In this document: positions 1 through 6,508 of the stretch, piece after piece | Layout of the letters: each line of letters opens with the position of its first letter | Position numbering within the stretch: the stretch's first letter is position 1 | NCBI GenBank assembly: GCA_903888655.1 | Contig: CAISUR010000006.1 | Coordinates: 1-8,797, forward strand | Direction: 5' to 3' | Length of the DNA: 8,797 bases | Source: an uncultured Bacteroidota bacterium | GTDB lineage: Bacteria > Bacteroidota > Bacteroidia > Flavobacteriales > Flavobacteriaceae | Notes under the pieces: model-generated | The model's database searches: none | What the model was told of the DNA's origin: nothing | Seen by the model: only the letters and a program-made list of their open reading frames with translations | Made by a program: the position numbers and the translations under genes

Positions 1-93
1 ATATGCACTTTCTAATAAACCTGGGCCAAGAATCTTATGCACTTTTAATGCGGCTTCAAAAACAATTTTAGAAATTTCTTCTTCTGTTACCAT
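1..93 (-). CDS. GxxExxY family protein (N-terminal fragment, cut by window edge)
   Basis: The first 31 codons read on the minus strand begin MVTEEEISKIV and continue to KILGPGLLESAY, ending exactly at position 1. The string G-L-L-E-S-A-Y is the signature that names the GxxExxY family (PDDEXK_3-like, a putative nuclease-fold domain of about 120-130 residues). The function is not established; the nuclease link is a family-level fold prediction. The start at 93 is chosen because family members typically begin within a few residues of the acidic T-E-x-E-I-S-K segment. An in-frame ATG at 136-138 would add 15 residues (MHTKKAQ...), but those are encoded by a TTTGTG direct repeat and look like translated intergenic DNA. 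It lies 50 nt downstream of batD on the same strand, so it may be cotranscribed. The rest of the gene, including any catalytic residues, lies outside the window. Confidence 0.85.
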   Translation of the reverse strand, partial: MVTEEEISKIVFEAALKVHKILGPGLLESAY

Positions 94-107
94 AGTAATA
101 AAATTAA

Positions 108-136
108 TTTGTGTGCTTTGTGCCTTCTTTGTGTGC
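108..136. repeat. 9-bp direct repeat TTTGTGTGC with a third TTTGTG core
   Basis: The 9-mer TTTGTGTGC occurs at 108-116 and again at 128-136, 20 bp apart. A shorter TTTGTG copy lies between them at 117-122. The array fills most of the gap between batD and the GxxExxY start. Read on the minus strand it is a CACAAAG-type repeat. Sequences like this are, to my recollection, often found in front of GxxExxY genes in Bacteroidota; that association is recalled, not tested here. It creates the alternative upstream start codon at 136-138. Confidence 0.6.
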
Positions 137-143
137 ATAGTGG

Positions 144-1907
144 TTACATGATTTGTTTTTCTAAATTGGATATAATTTCGATGGCTTTATCATAATCTTG
201 TTGAATAGTTACGCTGGTGGAAGGTGCATATCGTGCAAAGTCACAATTTTCAGTAAGGTTTATAAAATCTAATACTGTTTCAGAATGAGCATTTCTCGAA
301 AGTAAGATTTCTTTAATTTTATCTTTGCTCATATCTGAGGTTTCCATACTTAATTTGGCTTTTAAGAAATTGTGCATTGCTTTTTCCAAAGCGATATAAA
401 AGGGTTCTTTATTGTTGATTTGTTTTTGCGCTTCCGATAAATATTTTTTAGCCAAAGCATTTGATTTTTTCTTTTTGTTGCCCACTATATCGGCATCATC
501 CGCTTCTTTTCGTTTTCTGAAAAGGATTAATGCTGGTATTCCTAAAAAAGGCAAAATCATCAAGGAATAAAATAATCCCGACCCTAAAAAATCTTTAGAA
601 ACCATAGGTTTTAAAGTGGTTTTTTGTTTGATGTAAGCAAATGCTTTATTGCTTGTGGTCGGCACTTTGGATGTTCCAGCAACGATTGGAGCGGCATTTG
701 ATAAACCGGGCCCATCTAACACATTGAGCATAATGGATGGCGACGTAATGGTTTTATACGTTGCAGAGCTCAAATCGAAATAGGTAAAATGCATCGGTTT
801 TATCGGGAAATTCCCTTTTGACTGCGGAATAATAGTGTATTTATCGGCGATGCTTCCTGTCATTCCTGTTAAAGGTGTGGTCACATTTTCGGAATGTTCA
901 GGGTCATACATTTCTAGTGTTGATGGCACTTCAGGCTTTGGTAAGCTGAATAACTTTAAATTGCCTGTTCCGGTTACACTTACATTAAGATTTAATGATT
1001 CACCAAATTTCAATCCTGTTCTTGAAGGCGTTACTTTGAAATTAAATTTACCAACAGCACCCGAAAAATCTTTTGGCTTTCCAGCTTCTGGCAAGGGTTT
1101 TACTGCAATTACTTTACTTCCTGCCGAAACGCGTTTGCTATCTTCAACCACTTGTACTTGTCCGAAAAAATTAGGTCTTCCTCTTGGAACTTGGCAATCG
1201 ATGTCTAATGAAAGAGGTTCTATTTCTAGTTTCCCTGCTTTTTGCGGATAAAGTACCGTTTTTCTTAAAACCACATAACGATAACGTTCGCCTTTAAACA
1301 AACCTTCTTCGGCAACTAAATTTTTAATGTCGATATTTTGACTCCAAAAATCATTATACTTTGGTTTATTCAATTCGCGCCAATTGGTAATACCGATGTT
1401 ATAACTAAAATACAGTTTATAAACTACTGTAATGGGTTCGTTAACGTAAGGGTTGGTTTTAGAAATATCGGCTACTAAATAAAGGTTATTATCGGCTCTA
1501 ACGGATGCTGGTTCGTTAGGGTCATTAGGTTGTTTAATCGCATCGGTTACGGTGATCCTAACGGGTAATGTTTTGTATTGCTGTCCGTTGATTTCGATTA
1601 TCGCTTGACGGATAACCAAACTTCCTTTTTTTAAAGGCAATAACACATAAGTATAGGATTTTTGGAACGAGCTTCTACCATTAATCCAAGATTGGCTTAT
1701 GGATTGACTTGGTCCTCCAACGACTCTAAATCCGCAGGCTTCAAAATTCGGCGGAACAAAATTATCGCCATCGTCATTCATTGAAAATTCAATACGAACT
1801 CTTTCGTTTAATCCCAAGGTATTTTTACTCACATTAGCCTCAAATTTTACTTGGGCTAATAAAGAGTTTGCTATCAATAAAACTAGTGTTACAAATATTC
1901 TTCTCAT
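144..1907 (-). CDS. batD: BatD, periplasmic/membrane-anchored Bat operon protein
   Basis: This 587-residue protein matches the BatD ('oxygen tolerance') family in length and layout. A signal peptide covers residues 1-18 (cleavage expected at LLA-Q). A long beta-rich periplasmic region follows to about 440. It contains the family-typical L-P segment followed by F281-S-G-A-V-G286, which usually precedes the last Ig-like domain. A single membrane helix spans about 443-463, capped by R464-K-R-K467, so the C-terminus is cytoplasmic. Residues 484-587 form a helical domain with motifs S542-E-T-V and C555-D-F-A-R-Y-A-P562. That domain closely parallels residues 184-275 of the 550-residue protein upstream in the operon. 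The gene starts 39 nt after batC and is the last recognised bat gene; batE is not seen after it. The role is inferred: the family is thought to work with BatA/B/C in the envelope, but the biochemical activity is unknown. Confidence 0.93.
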   Translation of the reverse strand: MRRIFVTLVLLIANSLLAQVKFEANVSKNTLGLNERVRIEFSMNDDGDNFVPPNFEACGFRVVGGPSQSISQSWINGRSSFQKSYTYVLLPLKKGSLVIRQAIIEINGQQYKTLPVRITVTDAIKQPNDPNEPASVRADNNLYLVADISKTNPYVNEPITVVYKLYFSYNIGITNWRELNKPKYNDFWSQNIDIKNLVAEEGLFKGERYRYVVLRKTVLYPQKAGKLEIEPLSLDIDCQVPRGRPNFFGQVQVVEDSKRVSAGSKVIAVKPLPEAGKPKDFSGAVGKFNFKVTPSRTGLKFGESLNLNVSVTGTGNLKLFSLPKPEVPSTLEMYDPEHSENVTTPLTGMTGSIADKYTIIPQSKGNFPIKPMHFTYFDLSSATYKTITSPSIMLNVLDGPGLSNAAPIVAGTSKVPTTSNKAFAYIKQKTTLKPMVSKDFLGSGLFYSLMILPFLGIPALILFRKRKEADDADIVGNKKKKSNALAKKYLSEAQKQINNKEPFYIALEKAMHNFLKAKLSMETSDMSKDKIKEILLSRNAHSETVLDFINLTENCDFARYAPSTSVTIQQDYDKAIEIISNLEKQIM

Positions 1908-1946
1908 GTTATGCTGAATTAATTTCAGTATCTCTTTCTATATCGA

Positions 1947-2696
1947 TTACCAATCTTTTTCTGGTTTTTTCGGATTTGCTTGAACTTTTTGAGCGTTCAC
2001 TTTTTCTTGAACTTTTTTCTCTTCGTTATTTACGGCGTCTAAAAGGTTGTCGATTCTTTGTTTGGAAGCGCCACTTGGTTTAGGTTGTGGTTTCTCTCCT
2101 TTATCATTGTCTTGTTTATCCTTATTGCTACCGTCTTTTTTGTCTTTATCCTTATTATCACCTTTATCTTTTTTGTCGTCTTTTTTATCTTTATTCGGAT
2201 CTTTCTTATCGTCTTTTTTATCGTTTTTCTTATCCTTATTTTTGTCTTTATTCTTATCGTTTTTAGGCGGATTTTCTTTTAGCATTTTCTTGGCTAAAGC
2301 ATAATTATAGCGTGTTTCCTCGTCAGAAGGATTATTTCGCAATGCGTTTTTATAGGCTTCAACTGCTCCAGAAAATTCTTTTTCTTTCATTAATGAGTTT
2401 CCAAGATTGTGATACGCTTGATGTTTTTCGGGCTTGGTTTTAGCTTCTTTAATCGCTTTTTCAAATTGATGTTTCGCTTCTGCCGGTTGATTTTGTTTGT
2501 AAATTGCAGTTCCCAAATTATAGGATGCTATTGCTTTTTTTTTGAATTTAGCTTGCGATAATCTATAGTTTGCCTCTGCATCAACATAATTTTTAGCAGT
2601 AAACTTTTCATTTCCTTCGGGCAGAAATTTATCTTTCTCTTGTGCTTTTGACACAAAAGAAATTAGAATTAATATCGATGCAAGTAATTTTTTCAT
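1947..2696 (-). CDS. batC: BatC, exported TPR protein with long Lys/Asp linker
   Basis: The protein has 249 residues. The signal peptide is at 1-18 (SKA-Q). Tetratricopeptide repeats follow at about 23-54 (degenerate), 56-89 (Y-N-L-G-T-A-I-Y ... F-E-K-A-I) and 92-125 (A-Y-H-N-L-G-N-S ... A-Y-K-N-A-L, ending N-N-P-S). Residues 145-202 are almost only K, D and N. The tail after 212 is helical (R-I-D-N-L-L-D-A-V), charged, and ends K-P-E-K-D-W. TPR region, charged linker and short helical tail are the BatC pattern, and position between batB and batD confirms it. TPRs suggest it docks partner proteins, probably BatA/BatB vWA domains or BatD, in the periplasm; that is inference. An A9 tract in the coding strand (2535-2543) encodes the F-K-K-K-A stretch before the second TPR. 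The gap to batB is 27 nt without a clear Shine-Dalgarno site. Confidence 0.92.
   Translation of the reverse strand: MKKLLASILILISFVSKAQEKDKFLPEGNEKFTAKNYVDAEANYRLSQAKFKKKAIASYNLGTAIYKQNQPAEAKHQFEKAIKEAKTKPEKHQAYHNLGNSLMKEKEFSGAVEAYKNALRNNPSDEETRYNYALAKKMLKENPPKNDKNKDKNKDKKNDKKDDKKDPNKDKKDDKKDKGDNKDKDKKDGSNKDKQDNDKGEKPQPKPSGASKQRIDNLLDAVNNEEKKVQEKVNAQKVQANPKKPEKDW
2091..2264 (-). repeat. Low-complexity Lys/Asp/Asn linker coding segment in batC
   Basis: Codons 145-202 of batC encode 58 residues composed mainly of K, D and N with a few G, P, S, Q and E, in patterns such as N-K-D-K and K-D-D-K-K-D. The coding strand is strongly purine-rich and the plus strand pyrimidine-rich, with recurrent TTTTTATC/TTTGTC words. 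The segment should be disordered and highly charged but nearly net-balanced. Recurrent short words make it prone to length change by slippage in multiples of three. Confidence 0.9.
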
Positions 2697-2723
2697 TTTT
2701 TAAAATTCATAAAAGAATAGTAT

Positions 2724-3776
2724 TTATACTCTATTTTCTTTTTCTTCGTTAAATAAATTCATTTTACGTATCCATTTTGTTTTTCGTTCTGTTAAGAATA
2801 CATCCAAAAACAATAGGAAGAAACCAAAACCCAAAAACCATTGAAATTGCGATTTAAAATCGGCCATCATTGTACCTTCAAATTCGGTTTTTTGGGTGTT
2901 ATCCAACACTTTTTTTACATATTCTAAAACCGTTTTGGTGGCATTTCCGTCGACATATCCTCCTTTAGTGCTTTTTGCAATAGACGACAAGACAGCGGCG
3001 TTTCTTTTGGTAATAACCACCTGATTGTCTTTATCTTTTTGATAGCTTTCTACTATGCCATTTCTTTTTAAAGGAATTGGTCCGCCATTTTCTGTTCCAA
3101 CACCAACCGTAACAATCTTTAATCCTAATTTTTGGGCGTTTTCAGCAGCATTTTGCGCATTATCAGAATGATCTTCTCCATCAGAAATTATTACTAAAAG
3201 TTTGTTGGTTTTGTCTTTTTTATCAAAAAAATTGTTGGCTGCCAAATCAATCGCTTGATCAATAGAAGTTCCTTGCGAAGAAATCATTCCCGGATTCATC
3301 GTTTGAAGGAACATTTTAGCCACTCCATAATCGGAAGTCATTGGTAAGACCGGAAAAGCACTTCCTGAATAGGCAATTATTCCAATTCTATCACTTCCTA
3401 ATTGGTTGATTAATTGTGAAACTACCTGTTTACTTTTCTCTAATCTATTTGGGGCAACATCTTCTGCCAACATACTTTTGGAAACGTCAATGGCAAAAAC
3501 GATATCAATTCCTTGACGTTTTACTTTCTCCATTTTGGTTCCCATTTTCGGATTTACCAAGGCAATTATCAGAAAGGTTAAGCCAAAAAGAACTACAATT
3601 AATTTCAAAATAGGCTTAAATATTGATTTCTCTGGACTTAATTTTTTTATCAATTCCAAATCACCAAATTCTCGCTGTTTTTTTTGCTTCCAATATTGAC
3701 CATACAAAAACAGCATTGCCAATATCGGAATAATAAACAGTAGATATAAATAACCTTTTTCTTCTAACTCGTACAT
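2724..3776 (-). CDS. batB: BatB, membrane-anchored vWA-domain protein
   Basis: The protein has 350 residues, with membrane helices at about 8-26 and 55-74, a vWA domain at about 90-290, and a third helix at about 312-328 followed by a basic cytoplasmic tail (R-K-T-K-W-I-R-K). The charged Q-K-K-Q-R loop between the first two helices should face the cytoplasm, placing the vWA domain in the periplasm. The metal-ion-dependent adhesion site is complete: D97-V-S-K-S101, T170 in Q-G-T-S, and D199 in I-S-D-G-E-D. It should therefore bind a divalent cation and a protein partner. Pairing with batA directly upstream and the TPR-protein gene batC downstream is the classic Bat order and distinguishes BatB from BatA. 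The coding strand has an A8 run (3678-3685) encoding the K-Q-K-K loop. The start at 3776 gives the complete first membrane helix. Confidence 0.93.
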   Translation of the reverse strand: MYELEEKGYLYLLFIIPILAMLFLYGQYWKQKKQREFGDLELIKKLSPEKSIFKPILKLIVVLFGLTFLIIALVNPKMGTKMEKVKRQGIDIVFAIDVSKSMLAEDVAPNRLEKSKQVVSQLINQLGSDRIGIIAYSGSAFPVLPMTSDYGVAKMFLQTMNPGMISSQGTSIDQAIDLAANNFFDKKDKTNKLLVIISDGEDHSDNAQNAAENAQKLGLKIVTVGVGTENGGPIPLKRNGIVESYQKDKDNQVVITKRNAAVLSSIAKSTKGGYVDGNATKTVLEYVKKVLDNTQKTEFEGTMMADFKSQFQWFLGFGFFLLFLDVFLTERKTKWIRKMNLFNEEKENRV

Positions 3777-3782
3777 TTAATA

Positions 3783-3810
3783 TTAGATTTTAGATTTCAG
3801 ATATTAGATA
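3783..3810. repeat. 7-bp tandem repeat array in the batA-batB gap
   Basis: Four consecutive heptamers can be read on the plus strand: TTAGATT (3783), TTAGATT (3790), TCAGATA (3797) and TTAGATA (3804). They are followed by a T8 run from 3811. The consensus is TTAGATW. The array makes up much of the unusually long 70-nt gap between batA and batB. It ends 6 nt upstream of the batB start codon, so in the mRNA it would sit where the ribosome loads. No protein is encoded here and no hairpin is evident. Confidence 0.75.
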
Positions 3811-3846
3811 TTTTTTTTAATACTAAATTCTTTTTATGCTCAATCT

Positions 3847-4851
3847 CTAAATAAAACTTCTGAAAACAGTGTTTCTTAATAAAATTTCAATCAATAATAA
3901 AATTCCTGCAATCCATACAAATGGTCTATACTTTTCGTCATAATCATAGAATTTCAATTCCTGAATTTCTGTTGTTTCTAGTTTATTTATTTCTTTGTAA
4001 ATACTTTCTAGTTTGCTATTACTATTGGCTCTAAAGTACTGTCCTCCAGTATTTTTAGCAATTTTTTTCATTAATTGCTCATCTATTTCAACAGGCATCA
4101 TTTTGTATAAAAATCCTTTTCCGTTGGGAGCATAAGCATACGGAAATTCAGCCATCCCATTAGATCCCAATCCAATAGTGTATACTTTGATACCATATTC
4201 TTTAGCAATTTCTGATGCTGTTTCAGGTTCTATAAATCCCGCATTGTTAACGCCATCTGTCAATAAAATAATGACTTTACTTTTAGCTTTACTATCTTTT
4301 AAACGGTTTACTGCTGTGGTTAATCCCATTCCGATTCCCGTTCCATCTTGTAGCGCACTATTGTATTTTATGTCTTTAATAGCTTCTTTAACAATTGCTT
4401 TATCGCTTGTAACAGGTGTTTTTGTATAGGCTTCTGAAGTATAGACAACCACTCCAATTCGGTCATTAGGTCTAGCGTCCACAAAATTAGAAGCGACCTC
4501 TTTCAAGGCTTCCATTCGATTTGGTCGCAAATCTTTCGCCAACATACTACTCGAAAGGTCAATTGCCATTACAATATCGATTCCTTTCGTGGTTTTAGTT
4601 TGGTTACTTATATCGACTGTTCTTGGTCGAGCTAATGCGATTATCAAAGAACTCAAGGCTAGCAATCTTAAAACGTGCAAATACGGTTTTAGGCTTGCTA
4701 AAAATGATTTAGAGTTTTTAAATCCACTTATCGAACTTATTTTCAAAGTAGCTGATTGCTGTTTGCGTTTCCAAAAAAGCCAAACTATTGCAACAGGCAA
4801 TAATAAAAACAACCAAAAGAATTCTGGGTTTAAAAAAGTCACATTTTCCAT
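3847..4851 (-). CDS. batA: BatA, membrane-anchored vWA-domain protein
   Basis: The protein has 334 residues, with membrane helices at about 10-28, 58-74 and 309-326 and a vWA domain at about 90-290. The W-K-R-K cap after helix 1 marks the cytoplasmic loop, so the vWA domain lies in the periplasm. The MIDAS is intact: D98-L-S-S-S102, T171 in D-G-T-G, and D199 in L-T-D-G followed by V-N-N-A-G, which is typical of BatA. The F-Y-D-Y-D-E segment just before the last helix is also characteristic. It shares the three-helix layout and domain with BatB, pointing to an old duplication, but sequences outside the MIDAS differ strongly. Its ATG overlaps the stop codon of the preceding gene by one base (TAATG). 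The role is inferred as a metal-dependent binding partner in the Bat complex, possibly acted on by MoxR through the DUF58 protein. Confidence 0.93.
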   Translation of the reverse strand: MENVTFLNPEFFWLFLLLPVAIVWLFWKRKQQSATLKISSISGFKNSKSFLASLKPYLHVLRLLALSSLIIALARPRTVDISNQTKTTKGIDIVMAIDLSSSMLAKDLRPNRMEALKEVASNFVDARPNDRIGVVVYTSEAYTKTPVTSDKAIVKEAIKDIKYNSALQDGTGIGMGLTTAVNRLKDSKAKSKVIILLTDGVNNAGFIEPETASEIAKEYGIKVYTIGLGSNGMAEFPYAYAPNGKGFLYKMMPVEIDEQLMKKIAKNTGGQYFRANSNSKLESIYKEINKLETTEIQELKFYDYDEKYRPFVWIAGILLLIEILLRNTVFRSFI

Positions 4852-4853
4852 TA
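4849..4853 (-). promoter_or_regulatory. TAATG stop-start overlap, likely translational coupling
   Basis: On the minus strand the stop codon TAA of the 550-residue gene shares its last A with the ATG of batA, giving TAATG. This arrangement normally allows a terminating ribosome to reinitiate, so the two proteins are probably made in fixed proportion. The overlap is read directly; the coupling is inferred. Confidence 0.75.
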
Positions 4854-6503
4854 TTCAGCCGTGTTTTTAAGTTCAACTGAATTGACAATTCGCTCCAAAA
4901 TTTTCTTACCATATACATCTCCCTCTTGATAAGAAACAACAATTTCTTGTAATCCTCCTTCTTGTTTGAACAACAAAATTTCATAGTACAACTTTTGACT
5001 TTTGTTTTGAACTTTGTTTAGCATAGTCATTGTGCCGTATGCTTTAACACCCGTAATTCCTTTCTGGGTATTAAAATCTTCTTTTTTGAATATGATATTT
5101 TGACCTCCCATAGCTTCCCAAGTTTTAGTATTTCCCTCAAGAACAGTGTCAAAATTTATGTCTGGTTGGGTTTCTTCAAGAGCATTAGGGTCTTGTTTAT
5201 ATTTAACTGTAGAAACTACGATGTTAAAGGAATCCATTAAACTACCATAACCAAACATTTGCATTTCTTTTAAAATGGCAAAGGCTTCTTTAGGGAGGAT
5301 TTTAGTCGCATCCATACGTTTTAAAACTTTTGGCGTTTCTATTTTTACTCCAGGATTTCCGTATTCACTATAAATCCATTCGCCCTCGGCTAATTCTTTG
5401 GTGGGATGACCAATAATGTTATCTTTTACATAATCATATCCTTTGAAATAAATTAGTGAAAGTAAGGAAATCACTACGACTCCCAATACAATACCGAAAG
5501 TTGAGATGATTCGAATACGTTTTTGCTTTTTTAGTTTTTGGATTCTGGCTAATTCCTTTTGCTGTTCATTCCAAGCTTGAAGTTCATCATTTTCTTCAGT
5601 AATTGTTGGAATCGCTTTGTGTATAGTCACAATAGAATTCGAAATACGTTTTTTATCTTCTTCAATTTCAAAGTCTAACGGTTTTACTTTGGCAAATTTT
5701 ACCAAGTCGGCTTGCTTCAAAACTCTTTCTAGATTGGCTACCGTTTCTGGAGAAAGTTTTAATTTTTTCTTTTTAGCCGCATTTCTTAATCCTTCAATAA
5801 GTTCAGAAGTGGTGCTTTCCATGGCAGGAATATGTATCTCTTCTTCAATATAATTTCTTGCAATATCAGTAAGTTCAGAGTAATATGATTTTACTTCACC
5901 ACGTTGCCAAAGCTCTTTAGTTTCTAATTGCTGTAACAAACTTGTTGCTTTTTCAATAGGGGTTTTAAATACGATTTCTTGTGGTTTTTCTCGTTTTTGA
6001 TACTTTTTCAATAACCCATAAACCAAGATTATAAATGCAACCAATAATAAGACTCCTAGAAGATATTTCCACCAATTACTGGCACTTTCAACAGGTACAA
6101 TAGTTTTGATATCATACATTTTGTGTTTTAATGTATCTACCTTTACGGCATTAACTTCCACTTTCAAGCTATCTGAAAATAGTGTTTTTCCATTGATTAT
6201 GATAGGAATTCTAGGGATGGTATATTTTCCTGAATCAAATTGAGTAAGTCCGTACTTTTTAATTAATTCGTATTTATCATTGGATTTTACGGTATCAATT
6301 TTATAGGATTCAATAATTTCTAGAGCACCAAAATTTTTAGCTGTAGGAAATACTACTTTCTCATTTTTATTCACAGATGCTTTTAAAGTCAATTTAAATT
6401 CTGCGCCTATTTTCTTTTTTGTAGAATCAATAGAAGTCGTCACTTTTTGAGCAAAAAGCGATGAGGTTATAATTAAGAATGCTATGTATAATTTAAATTT
6501 CAT
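4851..6503 (-). CDS. BatD-like / DUF4381-like membrane protein with extra C-terminal domain
   Basis: The protein has 550 residues. The signal peptide is at 1-18 (LFA-Q). Residues 20-120 form a beta-rich periplasmic domain resembling the BatD N-terminus (N-F-G-A at 57-60, I-I-I-N-G-K at 101-106). Membrane helix 1 is at about 144-165, followed by K-K-Y-Q-K-R. The cytoplasmic helical region (about 184-300) contains W199-Q-R-G-E-V-K-S-Y-Y208, E229-S-T-T-S-E-L-I and S251-P-E-T-V, the pattern seen in DUF4381-type proteins of Bat loci. A second helix at about 332-353 leads to a domain of about 190 residues (360-550) that would be periplasmic. Ordinary counterparts between the DUF58 gene and batA usually stop after the cytoplasmic domain at about 300-350 residues, so the C-terminal part is an addition. 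Its function is unknown; operon position argues for a structural or adaptor role between cytoplasmic MoxR/DUF58 and periplasmic BatA/B. The gap from the DUF58 gene is only 5 nt. Confidence 0.82.
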   Translation of the reverse strand: MKFKLYIAFLIITSSLFAQKVTTSIDSTKKKIGAEFKLTLKASVNKNEKVVFPTAKNFGALEIIESYKIDTVKSNDKYELIKKYGLTQFDSGKYTIPRIPIIINGKTLFSDSLKVEVNAVKVDTLKHKMYDIKTIVPVESASNWWKYLLGVLLLVAFIILVYGLLKKYQKREKPQEIVFKTPIEKATSLLQQLETKELWQRGEVKSYYSELTDIARNYIEEEIHIPAMESTTSELIEGLRNAAKKKKLKLSPETVANLERVLKQADLVKFAKVKPLDFEIEEDKKRISNSIVTIHKAIPTITEENDELQAWNEQQKELARIQKLKKQKRIRIISTFGIVLGVVVISLLSLIYFKGYDYVKDNIIGHPTKELAEGEWIYSEYGNPGVKIETPKVLKRMDATKILPKEAFAILKEMQMFGYGSLMDSFNIVVSTVKYKQDPNALEETQPDINFDTVLEGNTKTWEAMGGQNIIFKKEDFNTQKGITGVKAYGTMTMLNKVQNKSQKLYYEILLFKQEGGLQEIVVSYQEGDVYGKKILERIVNSVELKNTAE

Positions 6504-6508
6504 TCTAT

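Noticed and set aside
94..143. Transcription terminator after batD
   Set aside because: No GC-rich hairpin with a following T run exists on the minus strand; only direct repeats are present. Read-through into the GxxExxY gene is possible.
835..1251. Plus-strand open frame of 138 codons inside batD
   Set aside because: It lies entirely antisense to a well-supported gene, shows no recognisable domain, and its composition follows from the codons of batD.
1914..1928. Small palindrome CTGAATTAATTTCAG in the batC-batD gap
   Set aside because: Arms are only 5 bp in AT-rich DNA; such a match is expected by chance and has no T-run for termination.
2047..2304. Plus-strand open frames with apparent strongly hydrophobic, membrane-like products opposite batC
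   Set aside because: They are the complement of the Lys/Asp linker: purine-rich codons on one strand read as Leu/Phe/Ser/Ile on the other. The hydrophobic appearance is a composition artefact.
3783..3810. Short periodic repeats considered as a CRISPR array
   Set aside because: Units are 7 bp and contiguous, with no unique spacers and no cas genes nearby.
4178..4870. Plus-strand open frames antisense to batA (4178-4429, 4589-4870)
   Set aside because: They are fully covered by batA with its intact MIDAS motif and membrane helices. No independent start signals or family features.
4718..4984. Minus-strand open frame of 88 codons bridging the BatD-like gene and batA
   Set aside because: It overlaps both real genes in another frame, and the TAATG junction shows those two are directly joined.
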